Assembly: GCA_965242735.1 (NCBI GenBank)
Contig: OZ251497.1
Coordinates: forward strand, 620,001 to 684,000
Origin: G958295645 sp965242735
GTDB taxonomy: Bacteria > Gemmatimonadota > Gemmatimonadetes > Longimicrobiales > Gaopeijiaceae
Reading direction: 5' to 3'
Length of the DNA stretch: 64,000 nucleotides
The notes under the pieces were generated by a model. The model was given only the letters and a program-made list of their open reading frames with translations, made no database searches and had not been told where the DNA came from. Numbering within the stretch: position 1 is the first letter of the stretch; each line of letters opens with the position of its first letter. Both the position numbers and the translations under genes were made by a program. Shown in pieces: positions 17,700 to 27,452 of this stretch.

Positions 17700-18962
17700 C
17701 TAGAGGGATTCCAGAAACCGAATCACGGCCTGCCGGGCCGCGGCGGGAAGCGCCGCGAAGGCGTCGCGCGACGGGCCCGCCTCGCCTCCGTGGGCGGCGA
17801 CGGCTTCGGCCGGGTCGGCCGCCCTCCCGTCGTGGAGCAGGCGCGTGCGGTGGCGCAGGCCCCAAAGCGGCGCCGTGCGGAGTTCGCCCGGGGCCGCGTC
17901 CGGCCCGCAGACGCCGGCGAGTTCCGGGCCCATGTCGTGGAGGAGCAGGTCCGTGTATGGGCGAATGAGGCGCGACGCCATGGCGGAATGCGCCGCCGCC
18001 CGGCTGGTGCGCAGCTCGGGCAGGTGGCAGGCGGCGCAACCGATCCGGCGGAACACGGCCTGGCCCCGGGCTATGGTGTCGGCTTCGGCGCCGTCGCGCG
18101 GGACTTGAGGCGCCGGCGGGGCCAGCAGCCGCACGTAGTCCGCCAGCAGCCCCAGCGTCGCTTGGTCGATCTCGGGATCGGGCATGGGATCGGCCTGCGG
18201 CGGCACCGGAACGCCGTTTCGGGTCTCCTCCGCCGGGTGGCGGAGCGTCGTGAATCCCAGTTCGAAGCGCAGAGCCGTGTCCACAAAGCCTTCGATGGTG
18301 GCCGCTTCTCCCTTGCGCCCGAAGCGGGCCGGGCGACCCTCGGCAGGGCCGCCGGGCACGCGCGGCACGCGGCCGGAGATGCCGTCGCCGTCGGCGTCCT
18401 GCGGGTCCGCCCATGCCAGGAGCGCCGAGTCGGGTACGGCCTCGAGCAGGCCGAGTCCCAGAAGCGGCGGGGCCGTGACGCGGACGGCGGCCGTGGCCGC
18501 TTCCGGCACGTCTTCCGGGGCGATCCCGTGGTTCCGGGCCAAGTCCGTGACGCGCCGCTGGATGTTGTCTCCGCCGTGCGCGGCCAGCAGGTCGCAACGG
18601 CCGTCAACGAACCGGGTCGCCTTGAGGACGGGAACGCGCGCGCTTCCCCCGCCGACGACCGGCTCGTCGTGGCAGTCGCTGCACCGCTCGGCGTTGTAGA
18701 GCGGCCCGAGACCTTCGTCGGCCGTGGCCAGGCGCTCGAAGAGGGCCCGGCCCAACAGGAAGCGCCCCTGCGCGGCCTCGGCCAAGCCTGGGACGGGTTC
18801 GCCGGGAGCGACCGGAGGCAGCGGGCTGGCCCCGTCGTTGGCCGGACCGCACGCGGCGGGCAGGAGAACGGCGAGGAACGCCGCGGCGGGCCTCCATGTT
18901 CCGGCGAGCCTCCCGTTCCAGCTGGGCTCGCCTTCGGTGGCCTCGCGTTCGGTGGGTTTCAC
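17700..18962 (-). CDS. Di-haem oxidoreductase-like lipoprotein, second paralogue
   Basis: 420 residues, same family as the protein at 11778-13055: haem sites CSDCH and CAACH, with 'DADGDGISGRVPRV', 'RFGRKG' and 'DLLLHDMGPEL'. Lipobox LLPAACG near residue 36. The GTG start at 18962 overlaps the stop of the isomerase gene (GTGA), so translation is coupled. It is the third gene of a TonB receptor, PpiC-like, DHOR operon. The two DHOR paralogues therefore sit at two different TonB receptor loci. Confidence 0.85.
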   Translation of the reverse strand: MKPTEREATEGEPSWNGRLAGTWRPAAAFLAVLLPAACGPANDGASPLPPVAPGEPVPGLAEAAQGRFLLGRALFERLATADEGLGPLYNAERCSDCHDEPVVGGGSARVPVLKATRFVDGRCDLLAAHGGDNIQRRVTDLARNHGIAPEDVPEAATAAVRVTAPPLLGLGLLEAVPDSALLAWADPQDADGDGISGRVPRVPGGPAEGRPARFGRKGEAATIEGFVDTALRFELGFTTLRHPAEETRNGVPVPPQADPMPDPEIDQATLGLLADYVRLLAPPAPQVPRDGAEADTIARGQAVFRRIGCAACHLPELRTSRAAAHSAMASRLIRPYTDLLLHDMGPELAGVCGPDAAPGELRTAPLWGLRHRTRLLHDGRAADPAEAVAAHGGEAGPSRDAFAALPAAARQAVIRFLESL

Positions 18963-20293
18963 CTTCCGGACCCCTCCAACATGCGGCGCGCCTTCGCCAC
19001 CGCCGCCTGGACGCCGTCCCCGCACAAGTCCGCGCCGGCGCGATCCGCCAACCACGCCGCGACCAACGGCGAGAGCGACCGCATCTGGCCGCGCCGAGCC
19101 ACCAAGGCCTCCATGTGGCGGGCCAGGGCGTCGCGGGACGGAGCGTCCGGGGCGTCCGCCTCCAAGACCCGGAGCCAGTGCTCGACCTCGTCCGCGTGGG
19201 CCTCGGCCATGGCGGCTTCCAAGCCGGGCGCCAACGACGCGCCGCGTTCCCGCAGGCCGGCCAAGCGGAGTTCGCGGGTGGCCAGATCGCGGACGAGGCC
19301 GGCTTGCTCCTCCTCGCCAGCCGTGGCCAGCTCCGCCCGCGCTTCCGGCGGCAGGAAGACGGCGTAGCGAGCGGCCACGGCGGCTTCCATCCTCCCCCCT
19401 TCCCATTCGGCCATCGGCGCCGACGAGTCCAGCCAGTCCGCGGGCCGCGCCGCGATCCGGCCCATCGTCTCCGGCGCGCCCGGCGCGAGCCGCATCTTCC
19501 GTTCGGTTCGCTCGCGCTCGGCGGCTTCGGCGTCGGCCTCCGCCAGCTTCCGCTCGCGCAAGCGGCCGGCGAAGAGGGAACGGGCCTCGTCCAGTCGCGG
19601 ACGGTACAGCACGTGGTAGCCGGCCCGGCTCTGGACCACGCCCGAGATCTGGCCGGGCTGCAAGCGGAAGGCGGCCGCGTCCAAGCTGGCGGGCAAGTCG
19701 CCCTTCGCCACGAGTCCGAGCAAGCCGGAAGCGTCGCGCGTTTCCGCGTCTTCACTCTCGGCGACGGCGTCGCTCCACGAGCGTCCGTCCACCAGGGACC
19801 GGACGACGCGCTCCGCGGCGCGCTGCTGCAGGGCGCGTTCGTCCGCCGAGGTCTCCGGACCCGTCCGGCGCAGCACGTGGGCGATCAAGCGCAACGAGCC
19901 TTCCTCGAAGGCGCTGTCGGCCGCCTCCGGGGAGACGTCGCCCTCCGGTCCGAGCCTTTCCTCTCGGTCGGCCGAGAGCAGGGCTTCCCGCCGGTCGAGC
20001 CAAGAGGCCGCCGCCTGCGCTTCGGACCCGAGCAGGGAGTCGCCCGCCGCGTGGCGCAAGGCCAAGGACGCCGCGCCCTGCCAGTGCCGCGCCAGCTCCG
20101 CCGCCGCCGCCGAGTCCAGCGGAAACGGCTGGGCGAGGACGAGCAGTTCCGCCAGCCGGTCTTCGGAGAGCGTCCACTCCCCGGCCGTGGCCACCAGGCC
20201 GCGCCTCTCCGGATCGTCGCAGGCGCCGGCGGCCAGCGCCACGGAGAAGAGCACGGCGGCGCGAGTCGGGCGGAGAAATGCGACGCGGCTCAT
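18959..20293 (-). CDS. PpiC/parvulin-like peptidyl-prolyl isomerase lipoprotein
   Basis: 444 residues. Signal peptide with lipobox LAAGAC (Cys25). The N-terminal helices and the central rotamase part resemble SurA/PrsA-type chaperones: 'LRLIAHVLRR', the basic-acidic loop, and 'LPASLDAAAFRLQPGQISGVVQSRAGYHVLY' near residue 230 (key residues F, GQIS, GYH). The C-terminal half is helical and Ala/Glu-rich. Its likely task is folding exported proteins, perhaps the receptor encoded 37 bp upstream. Followed by a coupled DHOR gene. Confidence 0.82.
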   Translation of the reverse strand: MSRVAFLRPTRAAVLFSVALAAGACDDPERRGLVATAGEWTLSEDRLAELLVLAQPFPLDSAAAAELARHWQGAASLALRHAAGDSLLGSEAQAAASWLDRREALLSADREERLGPEGDVSPEAADSAFEEGSLRLIAHVLRRTGPETSADERALQQRAAERVVRSLVDGRSWSDAVAESEDAETRDASGLLGLVAKGDLPASLDAAAFRLQPGQISGVVQSRAGYHVLYRPRLDEARSLFAGRLRERKLAEADAEAAERERTERKMRLAPGAPETMGRIAARPADWLDSSAPMAEWEGGRMEAAVAARYAVFLPPEARAELATAGEEEQAGLVRDLATRELRLAGLRERGASLAPGLEAAMAEAHADEVEHWLRVLEADAPDAPSRDALARHMEALVARRGQMRSLSPLVAAWLADRAGADLCGDGVQAAVAKARRMLEGSGR

Positions 20294-20330
20294 GGTCGTT
20301 GCGGCGGAGCGGAGCGCGGCCTGCCTGCCC

Positions 20331-23300
20331 CTACCCGCCCGCCTTCCATGTCAGCGACAGCTTGATCCTGCGTCCCCGCGCGCTGTGGGTGAAGGCGTCG
20401 AAGGCGTGTTCCCAGGCCACGAACGGCGCCGGGACGTCCAGCAGGTTGGCCGCCGTCAGCACCATGTCGAGGCCGCGCCCGGCCCGTCGCAAGAGGCTCA
20501 AGTCCCACGTGACCACGCGCGGGACGGTCTCGTATCGCGTTCCGACGAATTCCTCGTTGACGTAGGACGACACGACGTTGATCCAGTTCGCCAAGCTGTA
20601 GTCGCCGCGGTGGATGCCGGCCGAGAACCGCAGCTTCCACTGGGGCAGGGGCGGCGCGACCGGATTGAACCAGTTCAAGCGGCCGGCGGCCGACTGCTCG
20701 CCGAAGAGCTCGGCGCCGTTGACCGTCAAGGCCTTGACGAGGTATTCGCGCGTGTAGGTTCCGTCCGCGCCCAGGGAAACGACGCTCTGCCCGGCCGGAA
20801 GACGCGCGCTCGCATGCCAGTCGATGCCCGAGGTGCGGGCGCCGGGCCAGTTCACGAGTCCCACGCGAATCCTTTCGATGTCGGACGACGCGCACGTGCC
20901 GGTGCCCTGGCCGTCGGGGCAGCTGATGAACTCCTTGACGGCCTCCCGCGACGCGCCTCCCGCATGGTACAGCCGCGTGACGCCCGCATAGGGAAGCACG
21001 TCGATCAAATTGCGAAAGTCGTAGCTCCAGTAGTCCGCGGCGGCCCGCAGCCGGGAGGCCTGGAAGCTGGCGCCGACGTTGTACGTGAACGCCTGTTCGG
21101 GCTCGAGGCCGGGGTTGCCGAAGTTGTCGGTGGCGCGCCACGCTTGCGCCTCGGGCACGTACACGGTCGCCGTGTTCTGAAGTTCGTTCACGTCGTCCAC
21201 CGAAGGCGTGCGAAAGGTGGTCTGCACCGACACGCGAATCGCCAGCGCGTCCGAGAGCTGAACGCGCACCGCCAGCCGGGGGTCGAAGCTGCTGGCCAAG
21301 TTGTGGAACTCGTAGTTGGCCGCGGCCTGGGCGCTGACGCGGTCGCCCAGCGTCAGGGGAACTTCCGCGAAGAAGCGGTGCACGGTCTGCGAGGCGTCGT
21401 CCGGATAGAAGCCGTTGATGAGGCTGAAGGGGCCGATCTTTGCCGTGCAGCTTTGGTCTCCCAGAACGGGACAAGGATTGATCGAGAGGTTGCCGGCGTC
21501 GTTGGGCTGGGCGGAGACGCCGAACCAGCGAAACTGGTAGCCGGCGGCGAAGTTGGCCACGCCCTCCGCGAGCGTGCCCTTCGCCAGCACGTCGGCCACC
21601 GCCAAATTGGTCTTGCTCCGAAGGTCCACTTGATCGAAGAGCCATGTACGCAGCTCCGGGGAATTGGCCAGCGACGCGACGTAGCCGGGGTTCGCCCGGG
21701 TCTCGAACGGCGCGCCGGGCTGCTGCGAGCGCTCGATCGCGTTGCTGAAGGGGTTGTACCACAGGCAGCCGCCCTGTCCCGCCGCCGCCCCGTTCAGCGG
21801 TCCCACCGCCATGCCCGAAGGACTCGACGCGTCCGTCACGACGCCGACGCCGCAGTTGGGGCCGCCGAAGCCGCGGAAGGCCAGGAAGCGGCGATGGGCG
21901 TACTCGGCGGGAAGGCTCACGTTGCCTGTGGCCCGGGAGTAGCTGACGGCCGCCTCGAGCGTCAAGTCCTCGCCGGCCAGGGTTCCGACGGGGTGGTCTG
22001 CGGAAGCCGCGACGCGCAACGTCTGCGACGCCCGCGACACGAGGCGCGCGGGGCCGCTGTTTCCGATGGTGCGGCCGTAGAAGTACCAGTCGTCTTCGAG
22101 GCACGCGGCGGCGGACGCGAATCCGGCGGCTTGGGCGCCTTCGTTGCAGAAATGCTGCCGGCCGGGATTGTCCGGCGACACCAGGTGGGCGCCGTCGTAC
22201 TGATAGATCGGGGCGAACGACGGCGTGGTGGACCACTTCGGGGTCGACGTGCGCGCGATGAGCGCCTCGGCGTGATAGCGGCCGCCGTCCGCCCATGCGC
22301 CGTTGATCTCGGCGAAGGCGCGAACATAGGTGGACGCCTGCTGCAAGTCGTCCCAGGCCTGGTAGCGCATCCGGCACGTCTCGGCCTCGCGGTAGCCTCC
22401 GAAGTCCTCGCACGCTGGATCCACAAAGACCCGGCCGCCGAACTGCGCTTCCCGCAGCGCGGCCGCGAATTCCTTGGGCCCCTCGTCTCCCGTCAGTTGC
22501 GGAAAGAGAAACGCGCCCGGATTGCCGACCGACGACCAGCCGCCGGCGCCCGCAACGAACGGCGCCAAGGCGAACGGGCGGTCCCGGACCTTCAAGTACT
22601 GCGTCTGCAACACTTCGGCCGAGAGCACGGCGTGGGCGTTCTCCCCCACGGGCCGGCCCCAGATGCCGCCCGCGCTCGTGTTGCCGGAAGCCGCGTAGAG
22701 CTCGTGGGCCGCGGTGAGCTCGAAGCCCTCGAAGTCCCCCCTCGTGAGGAAGTTGGCGACGCCCGCCACGGCGTCGGAACCGTACACGGCCGACGCTCCT
22801 TCCTTCAGCACTTCGATCCGGTCCAGCGCAATCGACGGAAACGCGTTGACGTCCACGAAGCGTCCCCCGTACATCCGCACCGGGACGTACGTCTGGCGCC
22901 GGCCGTTGAGCAGCACGAGCGTTCTCGATGCGCCGAGGCCGCGCAGGTTCACGTTGGCGATGGTCTCGGGCACGGCGCCGGGCTGGGCCGTGTTGGCGTA
23001 GCTGTGGCGCTCGCCCAAGCCGCCGTGGCTCGCGCTCAGGTTCTTGAAGAAGTCCATGGCCTGGGGCGATCCCTGTTCGGCGAGGCTGCGCCGGCTCGAG
23101 ACCGCCACGGAATAGGGGAGCGTGACGGGGGATTCTTGGAAGGCGGTGCCGGTCACGACGATCTCGGGCAGCGCCAGCGCGGTCGAATGGAGCCGCACGT
23201 CGATGGCGGTCGTCTCGCCCGCGCGTACCGTCACCGTCCTGACGACGGCGGCGAAGCCGATGAGGTCCACGTGGAGTTCGTGCACGCCCGCGGCGACCCC

Positions 23301-23528
23301 GGGGAGCAGGAACCGGCCGTTCTCTCTCGACAGCGTGGCGGCGCCCGCCGAAGGGACGTGCACGCGCGCCGACGAGACCGGCGCGCCCGTGCCCGCGTCG
23401 AAGATCGTCCCGGCGACAATGCCGGTCTGCGCCAGGGCAGGCGGCGGGGGGATTCCCAGCATGGCGACGGCACCCGCGCCGACCGCCGGCAAGAGCGACC
23501 GTGCGGCTCTGCTACGGGCTGGTGGCAT
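20331..23528 (-). CDS. TonB-dependent outer-membrane receptor with CarboxypepD_reg domain
   Basis: 1065 residues: signal peptide ending PALAQ (near 33), CarboxypepD_reg-like domain (about 36-115), plug with 'IEVLKEGASAVYGSDAVAGVANFLTRG' signature residues (about 120-290), and barrel. It differs from the SusC type by having no SusD partner; the next genes are a PpiC-like isomerase and a DHOR cytochrome. Substrate unknown; the DHOR link in other genomes points to iron, which is an inference. In the divergent promoter region to the acyltransferase there is a perfect palindrome ACGTTAACGT at 23656-23665. Confidence 0.92.
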   Translation of the reverse strand: MPPARSRAARSLLPAVGAGAVAMLGIPPPPALAQTGIVAGTIFDAGTGAPVSSARVHVPSAGAATLSRENGRFLLPGVAAGVHELHVDLIGFAAVVRTVTVRAGETTAIDVRLHSTALALPEIVVTGTAFQESPVTLPYSVAVSSRRSLAEQGSPQAMDFFKNLSASHGGLGERHSYANTAQPGAVPETIANVNLRGLGASRTLVLLNGRRQTYVPVRMYGGRFVDVNAFPSIALDRIEVLKEGASAVYGSDAVAGVANFLTRGDFEGFELTAAHELYAASGNTSAGGIWGRPVGENAHAVLSAEVLQTQYLKVRDRPFALAPFVAGAGGWSSVGNPGAFLFPQLTGDEGPKEFAAALREAQFGGRVFVDPACEDFGGYREAETCRMRYQAWDDLQQASTYVRAFAEINGAWADGGRYHAEALIARTSTPKWSTTPSFAPIYQYDGAHLVSPDNPGRQHFCNEGAQAAGFASAAACLEDDWYFYGRTIGNSGPARLVSRASQTLRVAASADHPVGTLAGEDLTLEAAVSYSRATGNVSLPAEYAHRRFLAFRGFGGPNCGVGVVTDASSPSGMAVGPLNGAAAGQGGCLWYNPFSNAIERSQQPGAPFETRANPGYVASLANSPELRTWLFDQVDLRSKTNLAVADVLAKGTLAEGVANFAAGYQFRWFGVSAQPNDAGNLSINPCPVLGDQSCTAKIGPFSLINGFYPDDASQTVHRFFAEVPLTLGDRVSAQAAANYEFHNLASSFDPRLAVRVQLSDALAIRVSVQTTFRTPSVDDVNELQNTATVYVPEAQAWRATDNFGNPGLEPEQAFTYNVGASFQASRLRAAADYWSYDFRNLIDVLPYAGVTRLYHAGGASREAVKEFISCPDGQGTGTCASSDIERIRVGLVNWPGARTSGIDWHASARLPAGQSVVSLGADGTYTREYLVKALTVNGAELFGEQSAAGRLNWFNPVAPPLPQWKLRFSAGIHRGDYSLANWINVVSSYVNEEFVGTRYETVPRVVTWDLSLLRRAGRGLDMVLTAANLLDVPAPFVAWEHAFDAFTHSARGRRIKLSLTWKAGG

Positions 23529-23708
23529 GACGGCTCCTCAGGCTGTCCCAAGGCGGTGGCCGGCCCGCGCCGCCGAACTGCGCACAAGGGCGGGACGCAC
23601 GTCCGGACGAATCCCGGCTGGTCCTCCCCGCCCGGGCGGCAACGGAACGGACGATACGTTAACGTTAGCTTGGTTGCGACGCGAGGACCCGATTCGGATC
23701 GACCGACC

Positions 23709-24887
23709 ATGCGCATGCCTGCGGCTGACGAGCGGGGAGCAGAGCGCTTCCATGATCTGGACGCCCTGCGGGCCTTTGCCATGATGCTGGGCGTCTTTCT
23801 CCACGCCGCGTTGTTCCTGTTGCCCGACCCCAAGCCGGACAACGACGTGCCGGCCTGGCCGGCGTCCCACCCGTACGCCTACGACACGCCGCCGGCGTCC
23901 AATCCGTATTCCTGGTTGCTGCTGTTGATTCACGGCTTCAGGATGCCCCTGTTTTTCATGCTCAGCGGCTTCTTCACGGCGATGCTGTGGAGCAGGAGAG
24001 GGCCGCGCGCGTTGGCCGCGCACCGGCTGAAGCGCATCGTCGTGCCCTTGGCTGCGGGCATGTTGACGATTGTTCCCACGGTGGCGCTGTTCTATCCTGG
24101 CGGAGGCTCGGGCTTCGTTGCGTGGACGACGGCCTGGTCGCACGACCTTTATCATCTGTGGTTCCTGCTGTACTTGGCGCTGATGGCGGCGGCCTTCCTC
24201 GTCGTGGCGCGGCTGGGCGCCCGGTTTCGGAGCCGCCTCTGGTGGCTGCTCGTCCCGATGGTCCTGGTTCCCCAGCATGTCATGAGGGACACGTTCGGCG
24301 CCGACGTGCCCACCGGGTTCCTGCCGGCGCCCGGCGCGTTCCTCTACTACGCTTTGTTCTTCCTGTTCGGCGCCGTCTTCCACGAACGCGGCATGACGGT
24401 GCGCCGGTGGTGGACCGCGGGACTGCCGGCCGCGCTCCTGTTGTTCCTGCCCGGAGTGGCCTTCGCGTATCCGGACCAGATCGATGCGCTGAGCGCGTAC
24501 GTCGACGCCGCTTGGTTTCAGCTCGCGTCGGCGGGACTCCAAACGGCGTTCGCGTGGATCGCGAGCTTCGGCATGATGGGATTGTTCCGCTGGATCGCGG
24601 GACGCGAGCGCTTCTGGGTGCGCTACATGTCGGACGCTTCCTACTGGATCTACCTGTGGCATCTCCCGCTGATCATTGGAGGACAGATGCTCGCGACCGA
24701 TTGGGCCATGGGACCCCACGCGGCCTACCTGCTGGTCTGCGCGGCCTCCACTGCCGTGTTGCTTGTGACCTACCAGCTCGGCGTGCGCTACACCTTCGTC
24801 GGCGCCACGCTGAACGGCGTCCGCCATCGGCGAACGCGGCCGACAGGCCGGGAGCGCTCGAGATCGGCGTCGTCGGCGCCACGCTGA
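23709..24887 (+). CDS. Acyltransferase family 3 membrane protein
   Basis: 392 residues with about ten hydrophobic segments. It opens with 'DLDALRAFAMMLGVFLHAA', the catalytic-His helix of the acyltransferase_3 (OafA/MdoC) family, followed by 'LFFMLSGFFTAML' and, near the end, 'ASYWIYLWHLPLIIGGQ'. It probably transfers acyl groups to a sugar or other envelope molecule from the cytoplasmic membrane. ATG 23709 is chosen; ATG 23715 is equally possible. The last 20 codons run into a local DNA duplication, so the natural C-terminus may have been altered. Confidence 0.87.
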   Translation: MRMPAADERGAERFHDLDALRAFAMMLGVFLHAALFLLPDPKPDNDVPAWPASHPYAYDTPPASNPYSWLLLLIHGFRMPLFFMLSGFFTAMLWSRRGPRALAAHRLKRIVVPLAAGMLTIVPTVALFYPGGGSGFVAWTTAWSHDLYHLWFLLYLALMAAAFLVVARLGARFRSRLWWLLVPMVLVPQHVMRDTFGADVPTGFLPAPGAFLYYALFFLFGAVFHERGMTVRRWWTAGLPAALLLFLPGVAFAYPDQIDALSAYVDAAWFQLASAGLQTAFAWIASFGMMGLFRWIAGRERFWVRYMSDASYWIYLWHLPLIIGGQMLATDWAMGPHAAYLLVCAASTAVLLVTYQLGVRYTFVGATLNGVRHRRTRPTGRERSRSASSAPR

Positions 24888-24891
24888 ACGG
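24797..24891 (+). repeat. 74-bp-offset direct repeat at the acyltransferase 3' end
   Basis: The 21-mer beginning CGTCGGCGCCACGCTGAACG is at 24797-24817 and again at 24871-24891; the bases after each copy (GCCATCGG..., CCGACAGG) are also alike. The second copy carries the present stop codon. Confidence 0.8.
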
Positions 24892-25083
24892 GGACTGCCA
24901 TCGGGCCGACAGGGGACGCAGCGCACGGGCGACCCTGAGGCGCTTCATCCCTTCGGGCGGGCTTGAGTTCGAAGCGTGCAGCGGGGGGATGGCGGCCGCG
25001 ACTTCATCTGCTTCGAGCGGCGCCGGGAGCCAAGGCGAGTCCAGCTGTGCTTCGCCGTTCGCCGCGAGCCGAAGCGCGTCCTG

Positions 25084-26370
25084 CTATCGTCCGCCGTCCG
25101 TCGGAAACAGTCCACGATCAATTCCCGGGACGATCTTCAGCGCGTTCTCGTAGTAGATCTTCCGCAGGACTTCGTCGGGCAGGCCCAGGCCGTACATCTT
25201 CCAGAAAGCATGATAGCGGCGGTAGTAGTCGAAGTAGTCGTCCGTGGTTTCGAAGACGCGGAAATAGGTGTGGAATTCCTCTTTGTTGTAAGCGTCCTTG
25301 CCCATGAGGACGCGGTCCTGGCGCTCGATCAGCCATTCGCGGGCGAAGCGCGGCTGCCGCCCGATCTCGTAGAGGACGGCGCCCAGGCCGACGTACATGT
25401 TGGGGAGCTCGTCGAGCAGGCGGCCCAGGCGGGCGAGGTCGTGGCCCAGCCAGCCCAGGTGCGCGGAGATGAAGTTGGTGCCCGGATGGGCGCGGAAGAG
25501 GTCGTGCTGCTCGGCGAGGAGCTCTTCGAAGGACGGATGCTCGCCGGGCCGCCGGATGCGGCGCGGACGCAGCTTGAGTTCCAGCCATCGCTCGTTGAAG
25601 CGGTCGTGCGGCTGCCAGAATTCGGCCGGGTCCGCCGTGTGGATGAGGACGGGGACGCCCAGCTCGCCCGCCTTGTCCCAGAGCGGAGCCAGCCTCGGGT
25701 CGTCCACGGCGATGCGCCGGCCGTCGGTGTCCCGGTAGGACATTCCAAGGCCCTTGAAGATCTTGAGGCCGACGGCCCCGCGCGCCACGTCGTCTGCCAG
25801 TTGCGCCGCCGCTCGCTCGCCCCAGCCGGGGTCGCCCACGCCGCGAAAGTCCGCGTTGGCGAAGAAGGCGAACCGGCCGGGATGGCGTTCGGTCATCTTG
25901 GCCAGCCCGTCGGACAACGCCGCGCCGCTGCCGCCCGACAGGTTGACCATGACCGCCATGTTGAGGTCGTCCATGTCCGCCACCAAGCGGTCCACGTCGT
26001 CCGCCGACATCCGGGCCGCGCGCTGGTGTCCGTGGACGTCCACGAACGGAAAGCGCGCCCGGGTCAGCGGGTTTCCGGGGACGACCAGCGTCGTTCTGGG
26101 CTCGTACTCCTCGACGGTCATCTCCTGGGCCGTGGCTGGCGCCCAGGGCGAGACCGGCGCGGCGGGCGCGGCGGCCATGGCTCCTGCGAATTCCTTGGCG
26201 CCCAAGGCCCCTGTGGCGGCCACGCTCGCCACGCCCACCACCGCCCCTGCGGTTCCCACGGCCCCCGCGGCCCCCACGGCGGTCACGCCCGCTATGGGCG
26301 CGAGGGCGCCCAACGCGCCCCAACTGGCCATGGCCACGCCCGCTGCGGCCTTCCATGCATGATGCGACAT
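25084..26370 (-). CDS. Amidohydrolase-2-like TIM-barrel metal hydrolase, exported
   Basis: 428 residues. An Ala/Gly-rich hydrophobic leader of about 60 residues, probably a membrane anchor or long signal sequence, precedes a PF04909-type barrel. Visible metal ligands: 'DVHGHQ' (HxH) near residue 113, His in 'LIHTAD', His in 'ISAHLGW', and an acidic 'MGKDAY' near the end. Such enzymes hydrolyse or decarboxylate small ring compounds; the substrate is unknown. ATG 26370 is the first start that yields the hydrophobic leader. It stands alone, with the methyltransferase upstream on the same strand 158 bp away. Confidence 0.85.
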   Translation of the reverse strand: MSHHAWKAAAGVAMASWGALGALAPIAGVTAVGAAGAVGTAGAVVGVASVAATGALGAKEFAGAMAAAPAAPVSPWAPATAQEMTVEEYEPRTTLVVPGNPLTRARFPFVDVHGHQRAARMSADDVDRLVADMDDLNMAVMVNLSGGSGAALSDGLAKMTERHPGRFAFFANADFRGVGDPGWGERAAAQLADDVARGAVGLKIFKGLGMSYRDTDGRRIAVDDPRLAPLWDKAGELGVPVLIHTADPAEFWQPHDRFNERWLELKLRPRRIRRPGEHPSFEELLAEQHDLFRAHPGTNFISAHLGWLGHDLARLGRLLDELPNMYVGLGAVLYEIGRQPRFAREWLIERQDRVLMGKDAYNKEEFHTYFRVFETTDDYFDYYRRYHAFWKMYGLGLPDEVLRKIYYENALKIVPGIDRGLFPTDGGR

Positions 26371-26528
26371 CAGCTCTCGTCGTCCTTTCGTCGTCTTTGC
26401 CGGCCAGGGAGCCCCGGACGGGACCGGCCAATCGTCCCGGCGCGGCGGACCCGAGGGCGGCCTGCTTGCCCCGCCTTCCGCAAGCCCCGCGCCCTCCGCG
26501 TCGCCCGGTTCCGTGTGGACGGAACCCG

Positions 26529-27452
26529 TCAATCCTTCCGGCGCATTTCCAGCATCAAGTATCGCTTTCGCGCCGCGAACTCCTCCGGGTCCAGCGTCGC
26601 CAGCGCGTCGGCCGCCGCGTGCCGGACCTGCGCCGCGGCCTCCTCGAGAACGTAATGGACGACGGGGCTCTTCGCCCGCAGCTTGCCCGTCGCGAAGTCC
26701 AGCAACGGCAGGCCCAGCCGCTCGCCCAGCATCTGCGCGAACCGCAGCGTCGGCGCGACATGGGCGGTCACGTCCCGTTCGCCGGCGATCTCGAACCCGG
26801 CGGCGGCGACGCGCTCCCGAAACGCCTCCTCCGGCCATCCCGAGCGCTCTCCGCCCTCCGCCACGCGGAAGTAGTCGGCGACGATCCACCGGCCGCCCGG
26901 CGCCAACGCTTCCTCAACTACGGCCAAAGTGCGGGGCGGGTCCATGTACTGAAGGGACTCGGAGTGCACGATCGCGCCGTAGCGGCCCCGGCGGTGCTCG
27001 GCCGGCAAGTCCTCGAAGCGGCAATGGAGCACGGGAACGTCCGGATAGGCCCGGCGGACGTAGTCGACCTGATGGCGGTCCGGGGTGAGGCCCGTCGGCT
27101 CGTGCCCCGCCTCGCGCAGAACGCCCAGCATCCCGCCCATGCCGGAGCCCGCGTCCAGCACCGGGCGGCCTTGCGGAGGGCCGACCATGCCGGCCAGCAG
27201 GCGCGCGTAACGGAGCTGCGCCTCGTGGAGGGCGGCGAAGCTCACGGCCTCGGCCGGCGTCTCGGGATCGTCGAAGAAGCCGTAATGGAGGAAGTCGCCC
27301 GGCAGCATCCGGCTGTAGAGCTGCAGTTGCGCGTTGGCGGCGACGGTGGGCAAGCCCGGCTCGCGGCGGCGCATCCAGCGGACCACGTGCCTGGGCAGGA
27401 ACGCGCGCTTGAGAACTTGCCGGACCACGGCGGCGGCGGACGGACGGCTCAT
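26529..27452 (-). CDS. SAM-dependent class I methyltransferase
   Basis: 307 residues. SAM-binding motif I is LDAGSGMGGML near residue 94, preceded by a leader 'YSRMLPGDFLHYGFFDDPET' that resembles sterol/tocopherol and fatty-acid methyltransferases. Motif II/III are seen as 'IVHSESLQYM' and 'LAPGGRWIVADYF'. The substrate is likely a small lipophilic molecule. ATG 27452 is chosen; longer reading frames upstream are low-complexity. Confidence 0.83.
   Translation of the reverse strand: MSRPSAAAVVRQVLKRAFLPRHVVRWMRRREPGLPTVAANAQLQLYSRMLPGDFLHYGFFDDPETPAEAVSFAALHEAQLRYARLLAGMVGPPQGRPVLDAGSGMGGMLGVLREAGHEPTGLTPDRHQVDYVRRAYPDVPVLHCRFEDLPAEHRRGRYGAIVHSESLQYMDPPRTLAVVEEALAPGGRWIVADYFRVAEGGERSGWPEEAFRERVAAAGFEIAGERDVTAHVAPTLRFAQMLGERLGLPLLDFATGKLRAKSPVVHYVLEEAAAQVRHAAADALATLDPEEFAARKRYLMLEMRRKD

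Noticed and set aside
20187..23700. Long plus-strand frame opposite the TonB receptor
   Set aside because: Shadow of the receptor gene; only the end of that frame, from 23709, is a real gene (the acyltransferase).
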